Below, one piece after another: positions 33,930 to 45,249 of a stretch of 64,000 nt of DNA. Made by a program: the position numbers and the translations under genes. The notes beneath the pieces were generated by a model. It searched no databases. It saw nothing but the letters and a program-made list of their open reading frames with translations, and was not told the origin of the DNA. Origin of the DNA: Selaginella moellendorffii (lineage: Eukaryota; Streptophyta; Lycopodiopsida; Selaginellales; Selaginellaceae). Location of the stretch: the NCBI RefSeq assembly GCF_000143415.4, contig NW_003314290.1, positions 1,398,476 through 1,462,475 of the forward strand, written 5' to 3'. The stretch's first letter is position 1. Each line of letters begins with the position of its first letter.

Positions 33930-36900
33930 CTAGTGGTGGACCATTTCTTTGTACAAAGTGCTTCTCTGTACCGGAACTCGTCCCATGGAATGGATGAGCT
34001 CCTTAATCGCCGAGGCTGTAAGTTCTTCACCTAGTTTCGCAGAATTATATCAAAGATATGAATGCAGAGCTTTCTATTTACCATGTAAAGCCCCTGCCGC
34101 TTTTGAGATGCTCTCGTTCATCAAGCAGCCGCCCATGTCGTTACAGCCAACAGCCAAAAGGAACTGAGCTCCATCGGCTCCCATTTTCACCCAGGAAGCC
34201 TGCAACGTTGAAGGAAAAAATACGTTAAACTCTAGCAATACATCGATAGTACCTGTATATTTGTGATGTGGGGATGCAGCACCAGACGAGAGACTGCATG
34301 CATGAGGACGCATTCCCTTCTTGTTGGCCCCTTTCTCGCCCGGCCTTTGACAAAAATTGGAGCCTAGAGAAGCAGTATGGTCAGAAAAGAAAGAGCTTTC
34401 AAACAACGTCTCAAACCTGCATGTGTACAAACGGTAGTGGCACAAACTCTGTGAAGCCGCCGGTTTTCTTCTGTAGGCTTTTAATGAGTTGCAGATGCGT
34501 TGCCCTGAAAGTGAACGTACTTTGAACCAGCACAAGAATGAGCCGAGAATTGAAGTCCTACCAGTGAGACGGACAGTCCATATGTCCGAACATAATGGTT
34601 GATGTAGTCTTCAATCCAATACTATGAGCAGCTTCCATCACCTAGTAAAAATCTTGGCAAGTTTCGATATGGAACTCGAACACGCATTACCTCGAGCCAC
34701 TGGTTTGTTTTGAGTTTGTCAGGACACAAAACGTTTCGCACCTCGTCGTCTAAGATCTGCTACCATCACTGATCAAGTCATACAAGCACACCGAAATTTG
34801 TTACCTCGGCTGCAGTTCCAGGAAGAGAACCAAGTCCAGCGGCCTTCAACTGCACAAGGAACTCTTCAACACTGGAAGCCAGAGAATTAAAATAAACCGA
34901 GCCACGGACGTTCACATCTCGACAATTGAGTACCTCATGTTGCTGGTTGAAGCACCTTGGTAAACTTCCAAAGGCGAGAATGCATGCACGTGGATACCAG
35001 GCACCGCTGATTTCACAGCTTTCAGAATTTCCAAGTATGTTTCGCCAGTGTAATCGGGGTGAATTCCTCCCTGAAACAGCTCGTCGCATCTCATACCCTG
35101 AAGATCTTGTTACCTGCATGCATACTTCCGTCGCTCCTCTTTCACGGGCTTCAATAGTCCTACGAGATATTTCTTCCAGTGACAAGCTACGAAAGGACAT
35201 AATTAGAACTGAGAGCATCAAAGCAATCAAGTATCAACCTGTATGGCTTTCCTCTTAGATTCTCGTTCTGCTTTCCTTTGCTGATACATACAAGTTTAAA
35301 AGGTCTTATTTCACAGTGCGACAAGATACCTGAAAGCGCAGAATTGGCATTTGTAGCTACAAACGTTGGTATAGTTGATGTTTCTGTTTACAACATATGT
35401 TACCTGAAAATACAATCAAAATGTGCGCGCGTCAAAACTTCGTTACCTTATTCCCATTTACTGATTCACGTAGCCTATTCGCTGAAGAACATATATAGTC
35501 AAAATCTGGTCCCATGGAATAGAATAGCATAGTTATTTCATCCTGACACAAGAAATGGATAAGTCAGTGAGTCGACAAAGCAACAATGTACTCTGGTCAA
35601 ATCCTCTCCTGCCACGCCCTTATCCACTATATATTCCACACGGCTGCTTGCTCTCGCGGCTATTAAAAAAAAACACAAACAGAAGTTTAACAGACGCAAG
35701 GAAAACTGAAGCCTACGTACAGGCATTGCACGAAACATTTCCCTGTATGCCGACATAAACAGATGAGGTTGTAGCGTTGTTCATTTGACTCCAGTCAGTG
35801 GTAGCATTGCAACCTGGTGACCAAGGATCCGCTCGACCGTAGCCCAGACTGTTAGAGCTTGCGAGTGCATATCGCAAGACGTTGGGATCCTGGCAAAACG
35901 TAAGTCAAGAGGAAGTGGACAAGCTTTTCCAAAAACAACGCTATACCAGCCACGACGAAAAGTTGCGAATATATGACGGGTATACAGGCAGCCTTGGAAC
36001 GAGTAGTTTGTCGCACTGCATTGTCGCACTGGCTAAGCTTCTGATGTGCGGCCACGGTAGCTGCAAAACAGGCAATCAGAGTATGACATTAGAAGAAATG
36101 ATAAAAGAAAAGAGAATCAAAGAAAGGAAGCACCTCGGGATTCACCCAATCTCTTGTTAAGGGAGAAATTCCGCCCCAGTCGTTTATTCCTGCATTGATA
36201 AGAAGCTCCCACTCAACTCCTTCTTTTGTGTCATCTCTGCAACATCGTTAAAGTCCAGTGCAAACTGAGGTCATGGTTCACTTGCCTTGGTGTCAAGTTT
36301 GGTGGCGCTTGAATGCTCATGTCTGGACCGAATAAAATCCGTGCCATGGCTACAGTCCACAGGAGCTCGTCAATATTTGGCTCTGCTGCATTTTCCATTG
36401 GAGTGCCTTTCTTTGCTCGAAAGTTCTGAATGATGAGCTCCTGGATATGGCCATATTTTTCATGAACCCCACGTAGGAGCAGCAAGCTCTTGATTCGATC
36501 GGACCTGGTTTCACCAATACCAACCAGCAGGCCGGACGTGAAAGGCACCTTCAGCTCACCTGAACAAAAGTTTAGAGTATAGAAAGGAAAGAGTTAACAA
36601 ATGAAAAGTTACATGCCTGCGATCGCAATAGTTGCAATCCGGGCGGAGGGAACTTTGTCTGGACAATTAAAGTGCGGGCCGCCGGGTTCAGCGAGGCTCG
36701 AAGCAGTCGACTCAAGCATCAAGCCCTGACTAACGGAGACGCTTCTCAGAAGTGACACGTCTTTTTTGCACATCACCCCCGCATTGACATGAGCAAGAAG
36801 TCCAGTTTTCTCGAGCACTAACTTAGCAGCCTCAGCAACATACTCAATAGTCGTGGAGTGGCCCAGTGACGCAAGCTGCAAAAGCACAAAGGAAGAAAGA

Positions 36901-37458
36901 AAGTAAAGGTCATTGCAGAAACATGAAAGTCCTCCTTTTTAAAAACTTCGAAGAACTTACCTCTTCTTTGGCCTGTGGATAAAGAAGTTCTGGCTTGTCC
37001 CCGAGTGTAAAGAGTGCCTCCGTGCATCCCAGCTCCGCAGCGCGGCTAGCAACGCTCAAAACTTCGTCCAGAGACATATAAACCGGCTTCCCAGGCTTTG
37101 GAGCTCGAGCAAAAGCGCAGTAGCCACAGGAATCCCGGCATGCTCTCGTCAAAGGAATAAATGCCTTTGGCGAGAAAGTGATGATACTAGAGTCGGGCCT
37201 AGAGTCACGGATTGCGGCAGCGGAGGTCATGAGCAATCGGAGATCGAGGCCACCGACGTCGAGCAAGATTCTCTCATCAATCTGGGGATAGCTCTCACCT
37301 TTTGCGCAGCGCTGCACTATCAGTGCCAGAGATTCCTTGGCGGAAGAAGCCTCGCATCTGATTCTACTCCTCCTCGTCGAAATGCTGGTGGCAGCAATGC
37401 TGGCAAGATGGAGGTAGCCTGGATTCCGATGGCGCAGCGCCTGGCACACGTCTAACAT
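33930..37458 (-). CDS. Bifunctional FO synthase (CofG-CofH fusion), two radical-SAM domains
   Basis: The gene has many small exons and encodes both halves of 7,8-didemethyl-8-hydroxy-5-deazariboflavin (FO) synthase. The N-terminus looks like a plastid transit peptide ([20 protein letters not shown]; then [13 protein letters not shown]). The CofG half has [18 protein letters not shown] (CX3CX2C cluster), [22 protein letters not shown] and [11 protein letters not shown]. The CofH half begins around [15 protein letters not shown]. It has [16 protein letters not shown] (second CX3CX2C), [46 protein letters not shown], and the C-terminal VGCNDMGGC and [11 protein letters not shown]. CofG joins with CofH to build FO from the riboflavin precursor 5-amino-6-ribitylaminouracil and tyrosine. 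In algae FO is known as a photolyase antenna; use here is inferred. Plant-type introns argue against bacterial contamination. Confidence 0.93.
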
Positions 37459-40400
37459 TGCTTGATCGAGCGAGTGTTAACCCAAGTTACAGTGCTTTTT
37501 CTTGGTTCCCATCACATGCATTTTTAATAAAAGGTAGGTGTTTAAAGTGTCACTTCAACAACTGTGAAGTAATAGTTAAGCCCCCATGTGATTGAGCTTG
37601 ACACAAACCACAAAAATATTTTGAGGATATTTTATAGTATATTTGACGATGACAATGCTCATTAGCCAATCTTTTGTCTTGATTTTGAGTTTGTCTTATG
37701 TTCAACTTTGCCAACCCTAGCTTGTTTTGCATATCCTCCAGGAAATCATAAGCATGAAATACTCAAACCAAACCCAAACTCAAACTCACAAGAGACTTAG
37801 GTTTATAATAGTACATTGGCATAAATGAAAATATATTAATTGCCAATTGATGAACACTATTGTGAGTAAATTGAAGCAAAGGCAAGTACTTCTCCCATGC
37901 TCCCTATCTAGTTAAGTTTTCTACAAAAGACTTTAGCATATTTTCCAATAAGTGATTCATATGCTCTGACTGCCTATATGAATGTGGATGCTCACCACTA
38001 CTCATGCTCAGGTTAGTCTCTAGCTTCTCAAATACCATTTGCTAAAACCTGGATGTGAATTTGGGATCCCAATCATTCACAATATCATATGGCAAACCAT
38101 AAAGATTGAATAACTAGTTTACTAAGCAAGTTCAAAAGTTTTAATAGTCATCTTCATTGGGAAGAAGTGAGCCATCTTTGTCAAATGATCCATAATAACC
38201 TAAATAACATTATTTCCTTGCAAAATCTTAGGTAAATCAATGATAAAGTTCATTAAAATGTTATTTTATTTATTCTTGGGTACACATAGAGGATGATAGA
38301 GGCTAATGAGCTTCTGATGATCAACTTTACTGTTGGCAAGTCAAACAATCACGTATATACTTCTCAACATTTGATTTTATCCAAAGCAAAAAAAAAAAAT
38401 GCCTCTTCACCAACATATACATTTTTAGTACCCTCAGATGACACTTGGCACATCATAACATTCAACCAAAATCTATTTGATGAATTTGTTAATACAAAGA
38501 ACCACCACACATCCCTTCTTCGCTAGAATTTCATTTTATGTCTCAAATGATACAAATTTGTCACCCTTCAAATCTATAGAGGTGTGTCTTAACAAAACCT
38601 TTGTGTGAAATATCAATAATAAAGGAGTTGAAGTCAACAAACTTCTTAAGTTCATCCAAGAGATTGTTGGATACCTTCATGAATGAAATAGAATTTTACT
38701 ATCCTGAATAATACATCTGCCACTTTATTGTCACCTCCGTGCTTGTACTGAATCTTAATAGACATTTCTTGCAGGAACTTTTACCAACGAGCAAGGTAAC
38801 CTCAAAAATCCTTTTGCCAACTGAAATACTAGAGAAATTAATGATTTGAATCCACATGGAAGTGCGATCCATATAAATAATAAAGCCATTCCTTCACAGC
38901 ATACAACTCCTTATCTCGAGTAAGTTAATTCTGCTGTGTAGCATCAAACTTATGGCTCATATATGCAAAAGGATGCCCAACTTGAAGCAATACAACTCTA
39001 ATAGCAATATCACTTGCATCTATCTCGACCACAAAAAGTTTCTTAGGAATAAAAATTTTAATACAATATTACTTCAAATGTTGAAATGCCACTTCACACT
39101 TCTCATCCCAATTATGAATAGTAGTATATTTGAACTTGTTTTGGAGAAGATGGGTCAAGAGGGCTGTTATCTCTAAAAAGTCCTTCACAAATCATTGAAA
39201 AACTTTAGCCATATCAAGGAATCTACAAAGATCGTGCACTATTGAAAGTATAAGCCAATTATCCACGACCTGAATCTTTATGGATCAGCTCTCACTCTAT
39301 GTATGGAAATCAAATGCTCGAAATATCCAATTTGCTCCAAGAAAAACTCACACTTTAATAACTTCGAGTAGAGTTTGTTGTCCCTCAAAAGTTGCAAAAT
39401 ACTTCACACATACATCTCATGTTCCTCCATTGAAGAGATGAATACTAGAATATCATCAAAATAATCAATTGCAAACTTTCCCAATAAGGCTGTAGAACTT
39501 GATTCATCAATCTCTGAAAAGTTACACAAGCATTTGTCAAACCAAATGGCATCACTAAAAACTCATAGTAACCCATTCTTGTCCGAAATGCAATTTTTGG
39601 ATCCTTTGGCTTGACATAAATTTGATGATACTCTTACCTCAAATCAATCTTCAAAAAATATCAAGCATCATGAAGACGATCGAACAAATCATTGATATAA
39701 GGGATTGGGAATATATTCTTCACCGTCCTATCATTCAATTCCTTTTAGTTCACATAAAGACACCATATACCATCTTTCTTTTTGACCATCACCACTGGAG
39801 CAACCCAAGAAGACATACTGATCTGTAACTACCCTTTCCAAAGGTATTCAGCAAGCTACTTATTAATCTCCTCATCTTTAGCGGGATTAGTATGAGTTGG
39901 TTGTTGCTGATAAGGAGTAGTTTTAGGAACCAAGTCAATCTCATGCTGAATTTCACGTTTTTGAGGCAAACCATTAGGCAATTTATTTGGAAATACATCA
40001 CGGAACTCCTCCTGAATGAAATCCACCCAAGCCCTAGACCCACAAATGTACTCCAAATCAGATATGATCATATTAGAAAAAAATGGGTACACTACAAAAG
40101 AATTAGCTATCTCATATGTGGAAGTCACCAACTCCAAAGCATTAATCAATGGAATATTACTATTGTCTATCTTAATAATCTTTTTCACAGTGCCACCAAC
40201 TTTAATATCTAGGATATTATACTCTCAATTGATTCTTAGCTTCCTATCATAAAACCATTCCTTCCCAAAAATAACATTTTTACGACCAAGATCCATAATT
40301 TGGAACGAATGATGGTCAAGAATCCCTTGAACCATCAAAGGAACACTCAGAGCCCATTTACCATAAACATAAGTGCTATGACCATCTACCATAACCACCT

Positions 40401-40532
40401 CATAGATTACTAAACTTTTTTCCATAGGCAAACCAAGTTTCTTCACCACTTTGGAGCTCAAAAAGTTGTGAAAAAAAGTCAAATAGTTGACTATTGACTA
40501 ACAACTTTTATTGAGCCAAGGGGAACCAACAC

Positions 40533-40852
40533 CTCCATTTCTGCACTGAATCTATCAATCTTTCCATTGTGTAGACCAGCTATCCATGTAGTCATCCACT
40601 TGTACCGCAGTCCCACGGTGGATACCTTTGTCTGGGATGCTCCACAAAAGAAAGGACATAAGCATGGATGCCCAATATGTATGATTTTCAAACTCCATTT
40701 CCGCACTGAATCTATCAATCCTTCCATTGTGTAGACCAGCTATCCATGTAGTCATCCACCTGTACCGCAGTCCCATGGTGGATACCTTCATCTGGGATGC
40801 TCTACAAAAGGAAGGACGTAAGCATGGATGCCCAATATGTATGATTTTCAAA
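40533..40852. repeat. 160-bp tandem duplication inside the gypsy remnant
   Basis: Two adjacent copies begin CTCCATTT(C/T)GCACTGAATC, at 40533 and 40693, and differ at only a few positions. Both end ATGATTTTCAAA. They separate the gag-like part from the protease part. Confidence 0.92.
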
Positions 40853-40936
40853 TTTAAGGGTAGGAATATACCTTGCTCAAGGGTATATTATATTTTAAGT
40901 AGCCATTAATCTATGGAAATCAAACCCATGCCATTT

Positions 40937-40948
40937 ACTCCGATACCA
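40937..40948 (-). other. PBS-like site (initiator-tRNA-Met type)
   Basis: The minus strand reads TGGTATCGGAGT. This differs by a few bases from TGGTATCAGAGC, the usual plant LTR-retrotransposon primer-binding site. It suggests an LTR end just before it, at about 40950. Confidence 0.5.
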
Positions 40949-41304
40949 ACTATAGCACACCCTATCTCTTTCCCCTTAAGCCAACTGGAAAAAGGGCAAT
41001 TGCTTAATGAAAGAGCCCTTAGTGGCTATTTTATCCTCATTTATCCCCCAAGGTTCCAAGGATCCATGGTGACAGTATATCCAAATTTCATCCCTTGATC
41101 ACATGCACTATAGTGGAAGAGCCACCATAGCAAATGCTTAATTTGTATTCATGATAAATTCCACTATATTCACCTTAGCATTTTTTAATCCCTTCACAAG
41201 AGGATAATCCTTACCGTGATGTTTAGCCTTATGACAACAAAAACAATTACCCTCCACTTTGTCTTTCTCACGCTGATCCAAACGCACATGGAACAATAGA
41301 TGTG

Positions 41305-41385
41305 TAAGCTCCTGAATTTGGACTTCCCGGGAGGTCACCCAGCCCAGTACTATTCAAACCCAAGGACGCTTAACTCCAACTATCC
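41305..41385 (-). repeat. 5S-rRNA-like segment, possible Cassandra-type TRIM LTR
   Basis: Minus-strand bases match the 3' half of plant 5S rRNA, including AGTTAAGCGT, CTTGGG, TAGTACT and GGGTGACCTCC, then GGGAAGTCC. The matches cover the internal Pol III promoter (A box and C box regions). Cassandra TRIM elements are known to carry 5S sequence in their LTRs and to use a tRNA-Met primer site; a PBS-like site lies about 350 bp away on the same strand. The 5' half of 5S is not recognisable. Confidence 0.6.
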
Positions 41386-42345
41386 CAAAACCCTTAACCG
41401 ATTGAAAAAGGGGGTGCATTCTTATTCATGGGCCCTTTCCCTCTATATTTGAACCCCTATGGATCGTCTCTCGAGTCGTTCCCTTTGGTTGCTTACAAGA
41501 TGTTTCTTCCCTGAAGATGAAGTTTTGGTAAGTTGGTCATCAATTTCTTAGTTGGCTTCAGTCTTATTGATAATAATGTTTTGCCACTCACTTGACAGAA
41601 AGATCACTTGCACAAATACCCTGTAGACCATCCTATTGACCAGAGTTGATTGATAGTTTCGGTGAAAAGATCTAAGCCTTGGTGATAGCATTAATCAATG
41701 TGGCTGGAAAATCCTTCTTGACCTTGTATTGTACATCCATAGAACTCAAACTTTTGATGAAACATTGCACCTTAGCAACTCATTATAAATGTCTATAAGA
41801 CTAAGGCAAAGATCATGAAACTTGCAGGCATACACATCCAAAGACAAAGTCCCCTATTGAATCTCTAACAGCTAGTTTATGAGATCAGCCTCTTCAAACT
41901 TCTTGACAAACGAAGCATAGAAAACCTTCATCAAATCAGTCCAAGAAGTTAGCTTTGGATTAACTTTGATGTAATTTTTCCATCATGAAGAAGTATGGCC
42001 AGTAAGTTTCTTTATAAAAAAATCAATCTTCACCTTATCCTCACAAGGATTGTAAGACGAACAACTTTCCCACAATTCTAACCAAGAATCAACCTCCTGA
42101 CTATCATAAATATTCAGTGATGACTTTCATTCCACGATACTATAATCTTTGGCATGCTTAACATACCAATGGTAATCATGGATATGAGATTGATTAACCT
42201 CTTTAATGTCATTTTGAACCTCAGAAATCTTGTGGCAAGGCAACATTATCAAGAGTTTTTTATGGCCATTATCATTAATGCCATACTCATCAGGATCAAT
42301 ATCTTGCTCACCTGCCATCCCCACAAGAACATGTGTCACCAGGTT

Positions 42346-42770
42346 GTAATGCTTTAAGGGTTGGGAGGTTGGCCTAGGGTTTTCTCTTTTGTTTGTTTCA
42401 TTGGTAGTAGAGCAGAGGTTTTCCTTAAGTTGTCAGATGCATAATAGTTTCTAAAAAGAGGTGGTAGTGCTAAGTTGTCTTTATGGTATTGTGAGCCTTG
42501 GACAATTTTATAGCATATAAGGGATCTTTGGAATTGCTAGCTAGTTCAAAGATTCATCTAATGTTCCATGTGAGCAAGCTTAAATGTTTGCACTTTAGCG
42601 ATGTTGTGGATCAATCCATTTGGCGATGTTGTGGATGATGGTCATGAGGGAGGGGAAAATGACATGAACCATAAAAGTATTCCAAGAATATCCATGGTAT
42701 GTGGGATTTAAGGCTATAATGCCTTAAGGGTTGGGAGGTTGGTCTAGCATTTGCTCTCTTGTTCGTTTTA
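42346..42770 (+). repeat. Direct repeat pair near the end of the gypsy remnant
   Basis: TTAAGGGTTGGGAGGTTGG occurs at about 42354 and 42725 with similar flanks (TAATGC before; a TTTGTTTGTTT or CTTGTTCGTTTT stretch after). The copies are about 372 bp apart. Confidence 0.75.
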
Positions 42771-43295
42771 GAGCTCACCCATGTTCAAGCACAAGGGAAT
42801 TGCCTGTCCGAATCCAGACTCAACAATTACAACATAATAAAGGGTGTGTGCTTGGGAGGGGTTGTGTGGCTACTTGCAACATCACACTCCTTGCTTGCCA
42901 CCACAATGCACATTGGGATGGATCCTGGTGAAGGCCAAGAGACTTGGTCAGACCTAAGGTTGAGATCTTTGCATGTGATGGTGGTGGGCTAATTGGCAAT
43001 TAATCCTCTTGATGTGGTGGTGTGTACCTTTGGTAGAGGACTGCACACCCATTGTTATGGTGCAACACATATGCTTGTGCTGAGTCTTGGCCAATGCCTT
43101 GGTAGAATCAGGAGATTCAAATGACCAACATGTATAGTGTGCCACAGCTCAAGCTAACCTCTCACTTTTGTAGTGTTTTGGGGCAGTAGGGGTGTTCACA
43201 CCCCCTTCTAAGCACACACCCCTTGTTGTGCTGTAATTGTTGAGTCTGGATCTAGGTGGGCAAAATTCCCTCATGCTTGAACGTTGGGTGAGTTC
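42771..43295. repeat. Foldback element with inverted arms of about 95 bp
   Basis: The left arm (42771-42865) starts GAGCTCACCCATGTTCAAGC. The right arm (43200-43295) ends GCTTGAACGTTGGGTGAGTTC, its near reverse complement. Inside both arms, TTGTTGAGTCTGGAT and AAGCACACACCC are shared in opposite orientation. The spacer is about 335 bp and non-coding. Confidence 0.8.
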
Positions 43296-43609
43296 AGTCG
43301 CATGGGGGCTTAATTAATGCTTCACAACCTCTACCCTTTGTTAAAAAGGCATGTGATGGGGGTAACAAGAAGTCATATGCTCTATGAATGACCGTTTGGA
43401 ATCTCAGGCAAGATATGTATTTCTGCTTGGCAAAAGGATCAATCACTCCATAGTATGGTAAAGTTTTCTCCTCTTGTGTTGTCCCTGATGGGTGATGGCT
43501 CCATTTACTTATGATGCTGAATGAATTGATGACCACCAAGTTCAGATCCAAGTGGGCAATTCCCTTGTAAAGGTTAAAACCCTAAAATGAGGGAACTGGA
43601 ACCCCAAGT

Positions 43610-44589
43610 TTATTTAATTGTAATTGGAGGTGCCAAATAACCTCTTCTGTCAAGGAACGTAATCACTGTGGTGGCCATTTCGTCTGGAGTGCCATTCTCA
43701 ACTCCCATTGTAATCTAGGCAGAGATATAACATTAAAAATGCTGCTGAAAACCTCAAGAGTTAATCTACCTCGCAGTCGAGAGGCTCCTCATATGGATCA
43801 TCTATACCAGTAAAACCTGTGAATCCAACTGTGATGCCAGCAATCTTAAAGTAAAAGAAAACTGACCTTTGATTTTCCCGGCACGAGCAAGCTTGTAAAG
43901 TCCCTTGGGATCTCTTTTTTCGCAAATGCTCAATGGAACTTTGAGGTAAACCTCCTCAAATGAAGAAACTACTTTAGGAAATAGTTCGTAGAACAAAACT
44001 GTATACCTCAATGAAATCTCCAGGAGGAAGTAGCTCGCGACATAAATTTCTGTCGTTTCTATACGGTGAAATGAAGCTCGCAATGCATATTAGCCCTGCA
44101 TCCGCAAATAGCTTGGCCACTTCACCTAGAAAAAAAATTTAAATTAAAGGGATTATCCACATAAGCTAAGAACACAATTTAGAACTAAAGAGCTTAAAAA
44201 CTAAGAGGAACAAGATCAAGATCAGAGAATTATAAGTCTCACCAACACGTCTAATGTTTTCAGCACGATCTTTAGTGCTAAAGTCCAAGTTTTTGTTGAG
44301 CCCATGGCGAAGATTATCACCATCGAGGACATAGCTGAGCTTGTTCCGGCTCAACAGTGCGTGATCAAGCTTGCAAGCCAAAGTACTCTTTCCTGAGAAA
44401 AAGATTTCAAGCAATCATATAAAAAAACAACAGAAAAACCAATAGAACTTTGATTTTACCTGAGCCACTGAGACCTGTGAGCCAAATTACACATCCCTTT
44501 TGCCCTAGTGCTATTTCCCGCTCTTGTTTCTTCACCACGCTCTTGTGCCAAAAGATTTTCGGGGAGGACAACAACTTTAGCGAGTCCAT
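43610..44589 (-). CDS. APK: Adenylyl-sulfate (APS) kinase, apparently cytosolic
   Basis: Exons join to about 205 aa. Motifs are the P-loop GLSGSGKSTLA (split by an intron), the APS-binding [39 protein letters not shown], and [25 protein letters not shown]. It phosphorylates APS to PAPS, the sulfate donor for sulfotransferases. The start ([16 protein letters not shown]) leaves almost no N-terminal extension, unlike plastid isoforms, so it is probably cytosolic; an upstream exon cannot be excluded. The gene is noticeably AT-rich compared with the next gene and sits beside the transposon island. Confidence 0.88.
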
Positions 44590-45249
44590 TACCAGTGAAA
44601 AATAGAAATATAATATAAAAAATAAGTCTTTCATACGTATATATAGCTTTCCACATTTAAAGACCAACTTCTTTAAGAAGATTAGGGTTCAACTTTTTGG
44701 GGCATTGAATTGGATGGACATTGCCAAAAAGAAAAGTATGCACAGGATCAAATCTCGCCCACGTAGCTCTCATGGCTTTTGGATGAAGAGAGTGAGGACC
44801 ACTCCAACCAAATTCATCGCCCTGCGTGAAGGGATCTCTCGCATATACACGACAAATGCTCTACTTTTTCCCAGCAAACCCAGCACATCTTGCGATTAAA
44901 CAAGGTCTGTGCGTTAGCGTGTATAGTGTCGTGGGTGAGGACAAAGACGCTCTTTTGAGGGTGGAAGCTCGCTCTCCAGTAGCTTTGCAGCTTTTTCGTT
45001 TAAATGCTGGCCACTGGGGCCTCTGGTGTGTTAATTCTCGAAAAGGAGGAAAGAGGCAGCTATCAATCACGGCCCATGCCTGGAGAGCGCTAGAAATCGC
45101 GCGAGCGAGCGAGTTTGGTGCATCATGTCTTGGCTGTGATCCTAAAATTCCTGGCTCATGGCCGCGATGGAGTGTTTAGATTTCTCCTTCTAGCGTTGTG
45201 GAGTTTGGAGGGAAGGATCCTTCCTATCAGTGGAGTACCAAATTGGATC
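44590..45249. other. Divergent APS kinase/F-box intergenic region
   Basis: No family is recognised. Open frames here have no conserved motif. The region probably holds the promoters and leaders of both flanking genes. Confidence 0.5.

Larger units (their letters stand above)
37550..42340 (-). mobile_element. Decayed Ty3/gypsy LTR retrotransposon (gag, protease, RT, integrase remnants)
   Basis: The minus strand reads through gypsy domains in order, with many stops and frameshifts. A gag-like start is near 42339-42127, and a degenerate zinc knuckle (CFCCHKAKHHGKD) lies at about 41230. A retroviral-type protease region (IMDLGRKNVIFGKEW) is at 40482-40225. Reverse transcriptase starts near 40140 (EFRDVFPNKLPNGLP), with the active-site motif YFDDIL near 39460. 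An integrase stretch, NDWDPKFTSRF-like, lies near 38060. No intact LTR pair was found. It lies directly upstream of the FO synthase gene and carries internal insertions listed separately. Confidence 0.85.

Noticed and set aside
44705-45179. Possible small genes before the F-box gene
   Set aside because: Short frames without motifs or splice support; more likely promoter and leader.
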